Counted from the first letter of the stretch, positions 50,834-60,006 are shown. The stretch is DNA of 64,000 nucleotides from CAYXLI01 sp964464925 (GCA_964464925.1 CAYXLI010000003.1:62001-126000); one strand, 5' to 3'. The notes: generated from the sequence alone by a model not told the origin. Numbers and translations: made by a program.

Positions 50834-53350
50834 GTGGCCGTCCGCATCCAGGTTCCTAAAAAAGCACTCCTCGTACGATTCGTACTGAACCCCTGGGGGC
50901 GGGCATTTCTCATTGTGTTCCTTGCAATCAACACCAGCCTCCTTCTGGTGTTCACTTATTACTACATCCAGTACGCTCGAATGATCGAGCAGAAGCTTGC
51001 CGCCGGCCCCTTTGCGAATACATCCATGTTGTTCGCTGCTCCGCAGGTGGTGATGGTCGGTGATGAGGCTACTCCGGACGATGTGGTGGGTCAGCTCCGA
51101 CGCAGCGGTTATGGTGAAACGCGCGGCAACCGCATGGGCTGGTACAACGTGCGGCCCGATGCAGTGGAAATTTACCCCGGCCCGGACTCCTATTTCGATC
51201 AGGAAGAGGGGGTGCTGAAATTCAAGGGCAAGAAAGTCTCGCAGATCATCTCCTTGCGAGACAACTCAGAGCGCACGCAATACCTTCTCGAACCCGAGCT
51301 GATCAGCAACCTCTTCGATCGAAACCGCGAAAAGCGCCGGCTGGTCCGGTTTGCCGACATTCCGAAGCTACTCGTCAATGCGGTGATCTCCGCCGAGGAT
51401 AAGCGCTTCTTCCAGCATTCTGGCTTCGATCCGATCCGTATCATCGGCGCCGCCATGGTGGATGTGAAGGAAGGCCGCAATGCCCAGGGTGCCTCAACGC
51501 TGACGATGCAGCTCGCGCGGCAGTTCTGGCTTACAGCAGACCGCACCTGGAAGCGTAAACTCCCCGAGATTCTCATCACCATGCACTTGGAGCAGAAGCT
51601 CTCCAAGGAGCAGATCTTTGAGTATTACGCGAATCAGATCGATCTCGGGCGGCGCGGCAGTTTCGCGATCCGTGGATTCGGCGAAGCTTCACAGGCGTAT
51701 TTCGGCAAGGACATCCGTCAACTCACGCTAGCCGAAGCCGCAACACTCGCCGGCCTCATCCAGAGCCCCAGTTTCCGCAACCCGGTCCGCTGGCCCGAGC
51801 GCGCCAGGCAACGCCGCAACATCGTACTCCGCATGATGCGGGAGAACGGCTACATCACCGACCAGGACTACGCGCTTGCGAGTGCCGAGCCCGTCAAAGT
51901 CGCACGGGCGGGATCCGAATCAACCGATGCTCCGTACTTTGTAGACCTCGTGAACGATTCTCTCCTCGATCAGTTTCAGGATCACGATTTCCAGAACAAC
52001 TCCTATCGCGTCTACACATCGCTCGACATCAACCTGCAGCGCGATGCCACAGAAGCAGTGCGGATCGGCATGAAGGAAGTGGACGATCTGATCAGGAAGC
52101 GCACCAAGAAAGGCCAGACTCCTCCCGAAGCTCAGGTAGCTTTGGTTGCCCTGGATCCGGAGACAGGCGAAGTGAAAGCTCTGGTCGGCGGACGCGATTA
52201 TGGCGTCAGCCAGTTGAACCGCGCACTCGCGAAACGCCAACCCGGCTCGGCATTCAAGCCCTTTGTTTATGCGGCCGCGCTCAACACTGCCCTGACCGGT
52301 GGACCCAATATTCTTACCGCGGCGAGCACATTCCTCGACGAGCCAACCACGTTCACCTACGACGACAACCGGACCTACACGCCGAGCAACTTCAAACAGG
52401 AGTTCCATGGCACGGTCACAATGCGCCAGGCGATTGCGAAGTCCATGAACATCCCTACCGTCAAAATCGGCCAGATGGTGGGTTTCCGCAACGTCGTCGA
52501 TCTCGCCCGCCGGGCCGGACTGAATATGGACATTCGTCCGACCCCCGCTGTAGCGCTTGGCGCATACGAAGTCACGCCCGTGGAGATCGCGGGTGCATAC
52601 ACCATGTATGCGAATCGTGGAGTAGCTGTGAAGCCGAACTGGATCAAAATGATCCGCAGTTCACGCGGTACATCTATCTTCGAGTCGCAGCCGGAGCGCA
52701 CCGCCGTACTTGATCCGCGAGTAGATTTCCTCATGGTCGACCTGCTGCAGGAAGTGATGCGCAGCGGTACTGCCGCGAAGGTGCGAAGTCTCGGCTTCAC
52801 GCTGCCCGCGGCTGGCAAGACAGGAACCAGCCATGACGGGTGGTTCGCCGGCTTCACTTCGAAACTGGTCTGCGTCGTGTGGATCGGGTTCGATGACAAC
52901 AAGGAGCTTGGGATCGAAGGCGCAAAATCAGCCCTCCCGGTCTGGACCGAGTTCATGAAGCGCGCTCACCAGCATCGCGAGTATCGTAACGTTCACGGCT
53001 GGGATGCGCCGGACGGAATCGTCAGCGTGGATATTGACCCTGCATCCGGTGAACTTGCAACTCCGGCCTGCCCTTCTGCGCGTGGCGAGTACTTCATTTC
53101 AGGCAGCCAGCCAATTCAGGTCTGCCACCTGCATGGCGGCGGTGCTACACAGGTCGCCGGTTGGGACACTGTTCCCGCAGCCAAGCCGCAGCCCGTGTCC
53201 GTCCTGCCAAATCCCGACCCGCGCTATCAGGCTAGTCGCCCCGTTCCCCCCGTTCAGGCTCCCGCTGCCACTCCCGGGCAACCGAAGCCGGAAGAAAAGC
53301 CCAAGGAAAAACGGGGCTTCTTCGGCAGAATCAAAGACATCTTCAAATGA
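50834..53350 (+). CDS. Bifunctional penicillin-binding protein (class A)
   Basis: 838 aa. Makes peptidoglycan strands and cross-links them at the outer face of the inner membrane. One N-terminal membrane helix (about 20-46). A UB2H-like region (about 70-130) is as in PBP1b. The GT51 glycosyltransferase has the catalytic Glu in SAEDKRFFQHSGFD (E188) and GASTLTMQLARQ. The transpeptidase has SxxK at S472-K475 (GSAFKPF), SMN at 537-539 and KTGT at 662-665. The Pro/Lys-rich C-terminus ends in a basic helix (RGFFGRIKDIFK). A GTG start just upstream of the conserved region is used. It is in a unit with the TPR gene 97 nt downstream at most. Confidence 0.95.
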   Translation: MAVRIQVPKKALLVRFVLNPWGRAFLIVFLAINTSLLLVFTYYYIQYARMIEQKLAAGPFANTSMLFAAPQVVMVGDEATPDDVVGQLRRSGYGETRGNRMGWYNVRPDAVEIYPGPDSYFDQEEGVLKFKGKKVSQIISLRDNSERTQYLLEPELISNLFDRNREKRRLVRFADIPKLLVNAVISAEDKRFFQHSGFDPIRIIGAAMVDVKEGRNAQGASTLTMQLARQFWLTADRTWKRKLPEILITMHLEQKLSKEQIFEYYANQIDLGRRGSFAIRGFGEASQAYFGKDIRQLTLAEAATLAGLIQSPSFRNPVRWPERARQRRNIVLRMMRENGYITDQDYALASAEPVKVARAGSESTDAPYFVDLVNDSLLDQFQDHDFQNNSYRVYTSLDINLQRDATEAVRIGMKEVDDLIRKRTKKGQTPPEAQVALVALDPETGEVKALVGGRDYGVSQLNRALAKRQPGSAFKPFVYAAALNTALTGGPNILTAASTFLDEPTTFTYDDNRTYTPSNFKQEFHGTVTMRQAIAKSMNIPTVKIGQMVGFRNVVDLARRAGLNMDIRPTPAVALGAYEVTPVEIAGAYTMYANRGVAVKPNWIKMIRSSRGTSIFESQPERTAVLDPRVDFLMVDLLQEVMRSGTAAKVRSLGFTLPAAGKTGTSHDGWFAGFTSKLVCVVWIGFDDNKELGIEGAKSALPVWTEFMKRAHQHREYRNVHGWDAPDGIVSVDIDPASGELATPACPSARGEYFISGSQPIQVCHLHGGGATQVAGWDTVPAAKPQPVSVLPNPDPRYQASRPVPPVQAPAATPGQPKPEEKPKEKRGFFGRIKDIFK

Positions 53351-53447
53351 TCCCGGCAGCTCTGGTGGCTGTAGCCCCGCAAATGGGCGCGCTTTCCAAC
53401 AACTGTAATCGGAGCTATAGTGAAAGCCAGGATTTAAGGAGGCCACT

Positions 53448-54239
53448 ATGGTTTCCATCAGGTTTGCTGTTTCTGTTGTGACGATAGCGGTTACCGCCGC
53501 GTTCGGGCAGAGCCCTGCCCAACCTTCTTTTTTGACCGAATCCCGCGAAGCGCTTTCGAATCCGCCAAAGGTCACTCCGCTGGTGCCGCAGCTCTCGCCC
53601 GAGATGCGAGGTGACATTCTGATGGCTCGCAAGATGTATCGCGAAGCGATCGATACGTATATGGAAGGGCCGCCGAACTCTGCTGTGCTTGTCAATAAGG
53701 TAGGCATCGCCTACCACCAACTCCTCGCGATGGATCTGGCGCGCAAGAGCTATGAGCGCGCGATCCGTTTGAACCCGAAGTACTCAGAGGCGATCAATAA
53801 CCTGGGCACCGTGTACTACGCCCGCAAGAACTATCGCCGGGCCATCTCTCAATACAAGCGGGCCCTCGCACTCACTCCCGAATCCGCTTCCATCTACAGC
53901 AATTTGGGAACTGCGTATTTCGCCCGCAGGAACTATAAGCTGGCCAGTGAAGCCTACGAAAAGGCGCTTTCGCTCGATCCGGAAGTGTTCGAACATCGTG
54001 GAACCCACGGTGTCCTGTTGCAGGAGCGCTCCGTAGAGGAACGAGCAAAGTTTCACTTCTATCTGGCGAAAACGTACGCCAAAGCCGGCAATACCGAAAG
54101 AGCCCTCACCTACATGCGCAAATGCCTTGAAGAAGGTTTCAAAGAACGGGACAAATTCCGTGACGCTCCCGAGTTTGCGAAAATGCAGGAGTTGCCGGAA
54201 TTCAAAGAATTGTTAACGCTGGAGCCGCGTGTCCTATAA
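53448..54239 (+). CDS. Secreted TPR repeat protein
   Basis: 263 aa. Signal peptide MVSIRFAVSVVTIAVTAAFGQ. Several TPR units from about 75 to 225, e.g. AYHQLLAMDLARKSYERAIRLNPKYSEAINNLGTVYYARKNYRRAI and SNLGTAYFARRNYKLASEAYEKALSLDPEV. A strong AAGGAGG lies 5-6 nt before the ATG. TPRs mediate protein contacts in the periplasm; a link to the cell-wall synthase upstream is suggested by position only. The 3' end overlaps the next TPR gene by 11 nt. Confidence 0.88.
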   Translation: MVSIRFAVSVVTIAVTAAFGQSPAQPSFLTESREALSNPPKVTPLVPQLSPEMRGDILMARKMYREAIDTYMEGPPNSAVLVNKVGIAYHQLLAMDLARKSYERAIRLNPKYSEAINNLGTVYYARKNYRRAISQYKRALALTPESASIYSNLGTAYFARRNYKLASEAYEKALSLDPEVFEHRGTHGVLLQERSVEERAKFHFYLAKTYAKAGNTERALTYMRKCLEEGFKERDKFRDAPEFAKMQELPEFKELLTLEPRVL

Positions 54240-55947
54240 GCGGCTTGTTCCAATCCTCATAGCCCTAGGTCTTTCGACTGCTTGCGCCCGCCGGGAAAAG
54301 CCTTCCGGAGGGCCAGTGGCTATTTTGCCATTTGAGAATCTCTCCAACGATCCTGGCCTGAACTGGATCGGCAAGGCATCGTCCGCTGTCCTGAGAGCCG
54401 AACTTACAGGCACGTCATGGGCGCCTGTGGAAGGCCAGGGTGCGGAAACGGCGCGGGTGGACCAATCGCTTACCGGCTATCTGACCGAACGAAACGGTCA
54501 GTTCTTCGTGAATGCAGTACTCCGAAATGGAGCTGCCCAAACGATCGATTCGGAGGAAGTTCACGGATCCATTCAGGCCGGTGTCCTTCCGTTACTGAAT
54601 CAAGTCGGAAAACATTTCAGCGCCAGCGCGAAGCCGTTCAGCACGGACAATGAGCAGGCAGCACGTGAGTTCTTCATCGCCGCAGGCGCCGCCGATCCAG
54701 CCGAAGTATTAGCTCACCTCGATAAGTCGGTGGCAATTGATCCGAATTTCGCGGCAGCCCACATCACCAAAGCGGAAGTACTCCAGAATATCGGGCGCAA
54801 GGAAGAGGCGCGGGCCGCAGTGGAGGATGCACGTAAACACGCGGATCAGTTCGCTCCGCCTGATCGTGCCCAGTTCGAATTCGTAGCCGCTTCCATCACA
54901 GGAGATAAACAGAAACGAAACGCAGCCCTGCAGGACTTGGTGCGAGCAAATCCTCGCGATGTGCGCCTGGCACAGTCCTTGGCCGAATCCTGCGTACAGG
55001 CTCGCAATTTCGGTTGTGCGGTAAGTGCACTCGAAGGCGCGTTGAAGGCTGAACCGGAGAACATCGGGCTCTGGAACTCTGTTGGTTATGCCCAGGCATA
55101 TGCGGGCGACTTGGATGGCGCGCAAAAATCTATGGAGCAGTACCGAAGGCTCGCACCCAATGACGCTAACGCCTGGGACAGTATGGGCGAGATTCATTTT
55201 CTTCTCGGCAGGTACGCTGACGCCGAGCGGGACTTCCTGGAAGCGCACAAACGCAATCCGGGAATGCTGCAAGGCGGTCATCTGTACCGTGCCGCGCTGG
55301 CTCATCTCATGACGGGCGACCTGCATGGCGCCGACGCAATATTTCAGAACTACACCGATTTTCGTAAGCAGGCCCAGGACCCGGCACTCGAAATCCGCAC
55401 AGGCATCTGGCAGATTCAATCCGGCCGGGACGATGCGGCGCTGGCCACGTTCGATCGCATCGCGAAGGCTGGTGGCGAGTGGGCTGCAATCGCGCATGTG
55501 CAATCGGTATTCATTCTGCTGGAACAGGGCAGACGTGAGACAGCGAGACAGCACGCAGTGAAAGCTGGCGTCTCGGTCTCCAATCCGGCCGCACGCACGC
55601 TCGCCGCGGTTGCGCAGCTGCTCTCATCTCCTTCTGCAGACACTGCGGAGTGGAAACGCCGGATCGACTCGGTGCTACAGCCATCGCGCACTCACGATCA
55701 GATGCTCGGCTATGCGCTGGATTACGATAATCGCTACGCGGATTCAATCCCTATCTGGAAGTCGCTGTACGATTCAACGACTCCGGAAGCCGCAAGCGAG
55801 GAAAAAACAATGCTTGCGTTGGCGTACACCAAAATCGGAAACAAACCTGAAGCCATGGCTTTGCTTCGCACTGGTATTTTCCTTCCGCGGAATCCAGAGC
55901 CCGGCCTGGATGCTTTCATCTATCCTAGGTTCCGCCGCCTTCGCTAG
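54229..55947 (+). CDS. TPR repeat protein, probable lipoprotein or secreted
   Basis: 572 aa. The N-terminus MSYKRLVPILIALGLSTACARREKP looks like a signal peptide ending in a Cys, but the lipobox is not classical (S at -3). A domain of the TolB-like type follows (VAILPFENLSNDPGLNWIGKASSAVLRAELTG), then many TPR units (about 145-540). This combination is typical of Acidobacterial proteins that sit beside kinases or envelope genes; its role is unknown. GTG start 11 nt inside the preceding TPR gene. The end overlaps the convergent response regulator by 23 nt. Confidence 0.83.
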   Translation: MSYKRLVPILIALGLSTACARREKPSGGPVAILPFENLSNDPGLNWIGKASSAVLRAELTGTSWAPVEGQGAETARVDQSLTGYLTERNGQFFVNAVLRNGAAQTIDSEEVHGSIQAGVLPLLNQVGKHFSASAKPFSTDNEQAAREFFIAAGAADPAEVLAHLDKSVAIDPNFAAAHITKAEVLQNIGRKEEARAAVEDARKHADQFAPPDRAQFEFVAASITGDKQKRNAALQDLVRANPRDVRLAQSLAESCVQARNFGCAVSALEGALKAEPENIGLWNSVGYAQAYAGDLDGAQKSMEQYRRLAPNDANAWDSMGEIHFLLGRYADAERDFLEAHKRNPGMLQGGHLYRAALAHLMTGDLHGADAIFQNYTDFRKQAQDPALEIRTGIWQIQSGRDDAALATFDRIAKAGGEWAAIAHVQSVFILLEQGRRETARQHAVKAGVSVSNPAARTLAAVAQLLSSPSADTAEWKRRIDSVLQPSRTHDQMLGYALDYDNRYADSIPIWKSLYDSTTPEAASEEKTMLALAYTKIGNKPEAMALLRTGIFLPRNPEPGLDAFIYPRFRRLR

Positions 55948-56347
55948 CTTCCCTAGTGGATGGCAGAATCGCGCGCTTCAACCAGAAACGATCCAGGTCA
56001 CCGATCATATCGAAGAAGTTACTGACCGGTTTGCATACATATGCGTTCGCGCCGTATGCGTAGGCACGCTGCACCTCATCCGGATTCGATGACGAACTTA
56101 GGATGATGACCGGGGTGGGTGCGACCTTCGGCGTGGAGCGAATCAGCTTGAGAATCGCAAGCCCATCGCGGCGCGGGAGATTGATATCGAGCAGGATCAG
56201 GTCCGGACGGCTGGTATTCAGGAGAACGGCCATAGCCTGGTCTCCATCTGAGGCAACGACTAACTGATGTCTGAGGTCCAGCGCACGTAAGCCTTCTTTC
56301 ATTAAGCGAACGTCAGCAGGGTTGTCTTCAATAAGCAAAATCTTCAC
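55925..56347 (-). CDS. Rcp1/CheY-type single-domain response regulator
   Basis: 140 aa, a receiver domain without an output domain. Acidic pocket E7-D8, phospho-acceptor D54 (LDINLPRRDG), S84 and K106 in CKPVS are all present, so it can be phosphorylated. The IEDNPADVRLM start and the length match the Rcp1 group, which works with phytochrome-like kinases, but no such kinase is adjacent. It could pair with an orphan kinase elsewhere; the degenerate kinase at 14372 lacks the His needed to serve it. Confidence 0.93.
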   Translation of the reverse strand: MKILLIEDNPADVRLMKEGLRALDLRHQLVVASDGDQAMAVLLNTSRPDLILLDINLPRRDGLAILKLIRSTPKVAPTPVIILSSSSNPDEVQRAYAYGANAYVCKPVSNFFDMIGDLDRFWLKRAILPSTREASEGGGT

Positions 56348-56500
56348 GGATTTCTGATTCCAATCGGAGGCTAAAATGCGAACCCACTTGAAATCCAGGA
56401 ACTTAGATTTTGGTCCGCAAAATGCTGTCAGTGTTCCTGGAGGATGTGAAAAAAAAACGATGTTGTAAGCGATTGATAGATATACCCATTCCGTAGAGGG

Positions 56501-56551
56501 ATGTCAAATCGATCTCTATGACATTGTAGCTGTGACATCAGTTGGATGTCA
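56501..56551. promoter_or_regulatory. Inverted ATGTCA repeats upstream of the RHH-like gene
   Basis: Four copies of one 6-mer in both orientations: ATGTCA at 56501-56506, TGACAT at 56519-56524, TGACAT at 56533-56538 and ATGTCA at 56546-56551. They form two inverted pairs (12-nt and 7-nt spacers). Ribbon-helix-helix regulators bind repeated short sites like this, and the next gene downstream encodes such a fold, so an autoregulatory operator is plausible. The rest of 56348-56654 is non-coding and fairly A/T-rich. Confidence 0.5.
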
Positions 56552-56654
56552 TGTTGCCAACATTTCCCAGCTGACTTCCTGTACTATGTTTCCTATCATT
56601 AGAGAGACTCCGAAATCTAAAATGCCTGGATCGAATACAGCGGAGAAGCGTGCC

Positions 56655-56834
56655 ATGGTCTCCCGCGACAAGAAGAACGGTACGGTTACTGTCTCCCTCC
56701 GGATTCCTGAAGGAATGCTGAAGGAGATTGATCGTGCGGTAAAGCGCCGTCCCTATAAGATGCCGCGCCACATGTGGCTGCTGGAAGCAGTTCACGAGAA
56801 GCTGTCGCGAGCGATCGAGAATCCAGAGGGCTAG
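56655..56834 (+). CDS. Small ribbon-helix-helix-like protein
   Basis: 59 aa from the ATG at 56655, which has GGAG at a 9-nt spacing; ATGs at 56622 and 56586 lack a ribosome site. The sequence runs beta strand then two helices: NGTVTVSLRIPEGMLKEIDRAVKR followed by PRHMWLLEAVHEKLSRA, a pattern close to CopG/RHH regulators. An antitoxin role is possible, but no toxin gene is next to it (the neighbour is a convergent aminotransferase gene). Four short inverted repeats upstream could be its operator. The stop directly abuts the convergent gene's end. Confidence 0.65.
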   Translation: MVSRDKKNGTVTVSLRIPEGMLKEIDRAVKRRPYKMPRHMWLLEAVHEKLSRAIENPEG

Positions 56835-58043
56835 CTAGAGTTTCACGTACCCAAGCGTTGCGAAGAATGCATCGATATCCGATGGTCGAGTGTGGATGTG
56901 GGAAGAGATGCGGAGTCTTGCGCTCTGCATCACCCATATCTTCCGCTGTCGGCAAAGCTGGAACAGCGGCTTTGGATCCTTGCCCTGAAAATCGATTGTG
57001 ACCAGTGCGGAGTAGAGCCTGTCATCGTCCGGAGTGAGCAAAGAGATGCCCGTTGCCTCAAGGGCGCGCGTGCGGACTCTCTTCGCGAGCTGATGGATGC
57101 GGCCGAAGATCGCCTCCGGCCCGAGCCGCTTATGAAACCTGAGTCCTTCCATCATTCCCTCTAGGACGGCCCGGTTATTCGTGCCGACCATCATGAAGCG
57201 CGCCGCTTTCAATTGCTTTTGGTCCCAATTGCCCGTTACCGTCGTAGCCCAAAGCCGATCAACCCACTCGTCGTTCAGGTAGAGCAGACCCGAGCCGGCA
57301 GGAGCAAACAGCCACTTATGCGGGCTGCCTGCAAAGAGATCGCACCCAAGTTCCTGTAAATTGACCGGCACTTGCCCCACCATATGCGCGCCGTCTACTA
57401 CTGTGATGACGCCCTTGGCCCTAGCGGCGTCGCAGATCTGCTTGACCGGCATGATGTAGCCCGTCGTCGTGAGGATGCCGCTGAAGCTCAGCACCTTCGT
57501 CGAAGTCTGAATGGCGGACACAACTGCATCTGCTAATTCGGCCTGGTTCCTCGGCGGAATCGGAAGCTTAACCTCCCGAACACTGATGCCATCCCGCGCT
57601 GCCCGCTGGTACCATGGCCCGCGCCCGCTCGGATGTTCCTGGTCCGTGATGAGGACTTCGTCGCCGCGTTTGAGGTCCAGACCGGCAGCGATAGTGCTCA
57701 TGGCCTCAGTTGCGTTGTGCATGAAGGCGAGATTTTCCTTCTTGCAGCCGAGGAACTCTCCCATCTCGGAGCGATGCGCTTCCAGCGTTTCATACCCCCA
57801 TCGCGGATACTCGTCTGTCACGTACCCTGCCCCGCGAGTGAGGTGCTCTTCCATGGCTGTGACAACCGGCTTCGGCGTTGCTCCGAGACTTCCGTTGTTC
57901 AGAAAAATACGCCACTCGGGCAGGAGGAACTGTTCGGAGCGGATCCTCTTCCAGTAGAGTTCCGGATCCTGTTTCAGAAGATCGGCAGGCGGCAGAGCCA
58001 CGCTGGAGACGAACGCAGACCGCAACCAGTCACGACGATTCAT
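56835..58043 (-). CDS. Tat-exported class V aminotransferase-like PLP enzyme
   Basis: 402 aa from the ATG at 58043 (MNRRDWLRS), four codons inside the longest frame, which gives a clean twin-arginine signal NRRDWLRSAFVSSVAL. In the fold-type I PLP core (numbered from the longest frame), the Schiff-base Lys is K247 in AGSPHKWLFAPAGSG and the PLP-contacting pair is D221 and H224 in VVDGAHMVG. Closest types are isopenicillin-N-epimerase-like and cysteine-desulfurase-like proteins. A PLP enzyme made for export with bound cofactor is uncommon. Substrate unknown. It abuts the RHH gene end and is divergent from a peptidase remnant. Confidence 0.88.
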   Translation of the reverse strand: MNRRDWLRSAFVSSVALPPADLLKQDPELYWKRIRSEQFLLPEWRIFLNNGSLGATPKPVVTAMEEHLTRGAGYVTDEYPRWGYETLEAHRSEMGEFLGCKKENLAFMHNATEAMSTIAAGLDLKRGDEVLITDQEHPSGRGPWYQRAARDGISVREVKLPIPPRNQAELADAVVSAIQTSTKVLSFSGILTTTGYIMPVKQICDAARAKGVITVVDGAHMVGQVPVNLQELGCDLFAGSPHKWLFAPAGSGLLYLNDEWVDRLWATTVTGNWDQKQLKAARFMMVGTNNRAVLEGMMEGLRFHKRLGPEAIFGRIHQLAKRVRTRALEATGISLLTPDDDRLYSALVTIDFQGKDPKPLFQLCRQRKIWVMQSARLRISSHIHTRPSDIDAFFATLGYVKL

Positions 58044-58084
58044 TGTTTCCATCATACGGTGGCGGTTACCGTCTCTCCTTTGTT

Positions 58085-58372
58085 ATGCTCTTCCCCCGAA
58101 CGGCCGTCCTTGAGATGGGCGGACCGTGGTGGGACGACCAGAATCCGATTCACTACGCCACGCAGTTCAAGACGCCCATGCTCCTTACCGTCGGCGAAAA
58201 AAGCTCCCGAGTGCCGATGAACATCACACTTGAGAATGGGTCGGTACTGCGGCGTATGAAAGTGCCGGGCAAGTTGATCGTCTTCGAGAACGCCAACCAC
58301 TGGATCTTGAACGGAGAAGACAGCCGCTTCTTCTACGCGCAGGTCCACGAGTGGTTGAAGCGGTGGCTCTAG
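58085..58372 (+). pseudogene. C-terminal remnant of an S9 prolyl-oligopeptidase-type gene
   Basis: About 95 codons that match only the last part of an S9 peptidase: EMGGPWWDDQNPIHY, then FKTPMLLTVGEKSSRVPMN, then LIVFENANHWI and the end WLKRWL. The nucleophile Ser region is missing because the gene begins in mid-domain. The catalytic Asp position (normally GE.D.RVP) reads GEKSSRVP, while the His is kept in ANHWI. It overlaps the convergent esterase end by 4 nt. Most likely a decayed duplicate; the rest of the gene has been lost, not just frameshifted. Confidence 0.75.
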
Positions 58373-60006
58373 TTCGCCGGTTTATCCGCCAATTGTTCCA
58401 GAAGTAAATAGCGATCCCTGTGGCGTTCCGGCTCGGCACCTGATTCCACATTGATGTGCATGACGCGATGGGATTCGCCATTGAGAGATGGCCAGTCCGG
58501 CAGTCCATTGCCATTAGGGTTTCCGGTCTTCACGAAGTTCGCGAAGTACTCCTGCATCGTCTTCGAGACTTTGTAGTCGTCCGGAGTCCACGCGTAGACT
58601 TTATTCGTGGCGAGATTCCCCATTGCGTACTCGATCTCCGCGGAATGAACTGCGCCTCGCGCCGGCGGTGCCGCATTCGCTTTTGCGTTTGTACCTCTGA
58701 TGACGCCTCCCGCCAGACCCGGGACTGCGTCCCCCATCTGGGGAGTCATGACGGGCCGGGGTCGCACATAGAAGTAACGATAGACAGGCTTGCCGCCGGT
58801 TTTTGCCTGAAGATCGGTCCACCTCCAGGTACTGAACCCGATGAAGCGATCGCTCGCCAGATCGGTCGCCGCTTGCAGGACCTCGTCCTTCGTAGACGCG
58901 GAGTAAACCTTCAGCACTTCGTCTGCTCTTGCGCCGTACAGCCTCCGCACGGCTTCCTGGTATTTCTCGGGAGTCGGTTCTTCGCGATTCAGAATAGCCC
59001 GGGAGTTGCCCTCTTCGGAATTCCATCCAACCAGAAGCGGAACATGAGCCTGCTCACCGGCAGCAAAGATGTCCATTGGACTCTTGGGAAAGAAATAGCC
59101 ATCAACCGTCACCGGGAATCGGCCAACTCCTGGCTTGCCGGCAGATTCGAGAATCTGTGCGCTCGGCATGGCGCGAAGTGCTGCCAGGGAACTTGCGTTG
59201 ACCGAAGCGGCAAACTTCACCCCATGTTGCTCGGCTTCGGCCAGAGGAACGGCCGACAAAGTGCCGAGAACGGAACCGCTCTCCCCAATGGCTCCAGCAA
59301 TCAAATCTTTGGATAGAGGTGAGGCCATCTGTGCGCTCACAGCGACCGATCCGGCAGATTCGCCGGCAATCGTGACCTTCTTCGGATCTCCACCAAACGC
59401 CGCAATGTTCTGCTGTACCCAGTGCAGGGCTGCGCTCTGATCGAGCAAGGCATAGTTGCCGGAAGCGTGCTGGGGTGATTCCATTGTGAGTTCGGGATGA
59501 GCGAGGAATCCGAAGACGCCCAGCCGATAGTTCACCGTCAGGGCGACGATACCCTTTCTCGCCATGCTTTCGCCGTCATAGCGAGGTTCCGAGCCGTCGC
59601 CGGCCATGAATCCGCCGCCGAAGAAGTACACCAGCACAGGGAGCCGCTCTTTGCCGGATTTGGCTGGTGTCCAGACGTTCAGAAACAGGCAGTCTTCGCT
59701 CATGCCGTTGGAGCGGAAGTTCATATCGCCAAACAGGGGCTGTTGCATGCATCGAGCGCCGAACTGAGCGGCTTGGCGCACACCTGTCCACTTCTTGACG
59801 GGCTGTGGCGGCTTCCATCGCAGATCGCCCACCGGAGGTTCTGCATATGGAATCCCCTTGAACATGCGGATCCCAGAAGCGGTGTCTCGGGTCCCTTCGA
59901 GTACTCCCTCGGCTGTTTTAACCCGATCTGCGGCGAACATTGCAGGCGTCAGAATTGCGGCCGCAATCAGAACAGCGGCGAAGCTTCTTCGATCGAAGAG
60001 TTCCAT
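58369..60006 (-). CDS. Exported type B carboxylesterase
   Basis: 545 aa alpha/beta hydrolase of the carboxylesterase/cholinesterase family. The N-terminus DRRSFAAVLIAAAILTPAMFAA is twin-arginine-like. The nucleophile is Ser217 in GGDPKKVTIAGESAGS, the EDCLFLNVW motif is present, and catalytic Glu and His candidates are in EEGNSR and GAVHSAEIEYAMG. The oxyanion-hole motif normally HGGG reads FGGG here (FFGGGF near 128-133), a change worth noting. It should split esters in the periplasm or outside; substrate unknown. Confidence 0.92.
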   Translation of the reverse strand: MELFDRRSFAAVLIAAAILTPAMFAADRVKTAEGVLEGTRDTASGIRMFKGIPYAEPPVGDLRWKPPQPVKKWTGVRQAAQFGARCMQQPLFGDMNFRSNGMSEDCLFLNVWTPAKSGKERLPVLVYFFGGGFMAGDGSEPRYDGESMARKGIVALTVNYRLGVFGFLAHPELTMESPQHASGNYALLDQSAALHWVQQNIAAFGGDPKKVTIAGESAGSVAVSAQMASPLSKDLIAGAIGESGSVLGTLSAVPLAEAEQHGVKFAASVNASSLAALRAMPSAQILESAGKPGVGRFPVTVDGYFFPKSPMDIFAAGEQAHVPLLVGWNSEEGNSRAILNREEPTPEKYQEAVRRLYGARADEVLKVYSASTKDEVLQAATDLASDRFIGFSTWRWTDLQAKTGGKPVYRYFYVRPRPVMTPQMGDAVPGLAGGVIRGTNAKANAAPPARGAVHSAEIEYAMGNLATNKVYAWTPDDYKVSKTMQEYFANFVKTGNPNGNGLPDWPSLNGESHRVMHINVESGAEPERHRDRYLLLEQLADKPAN

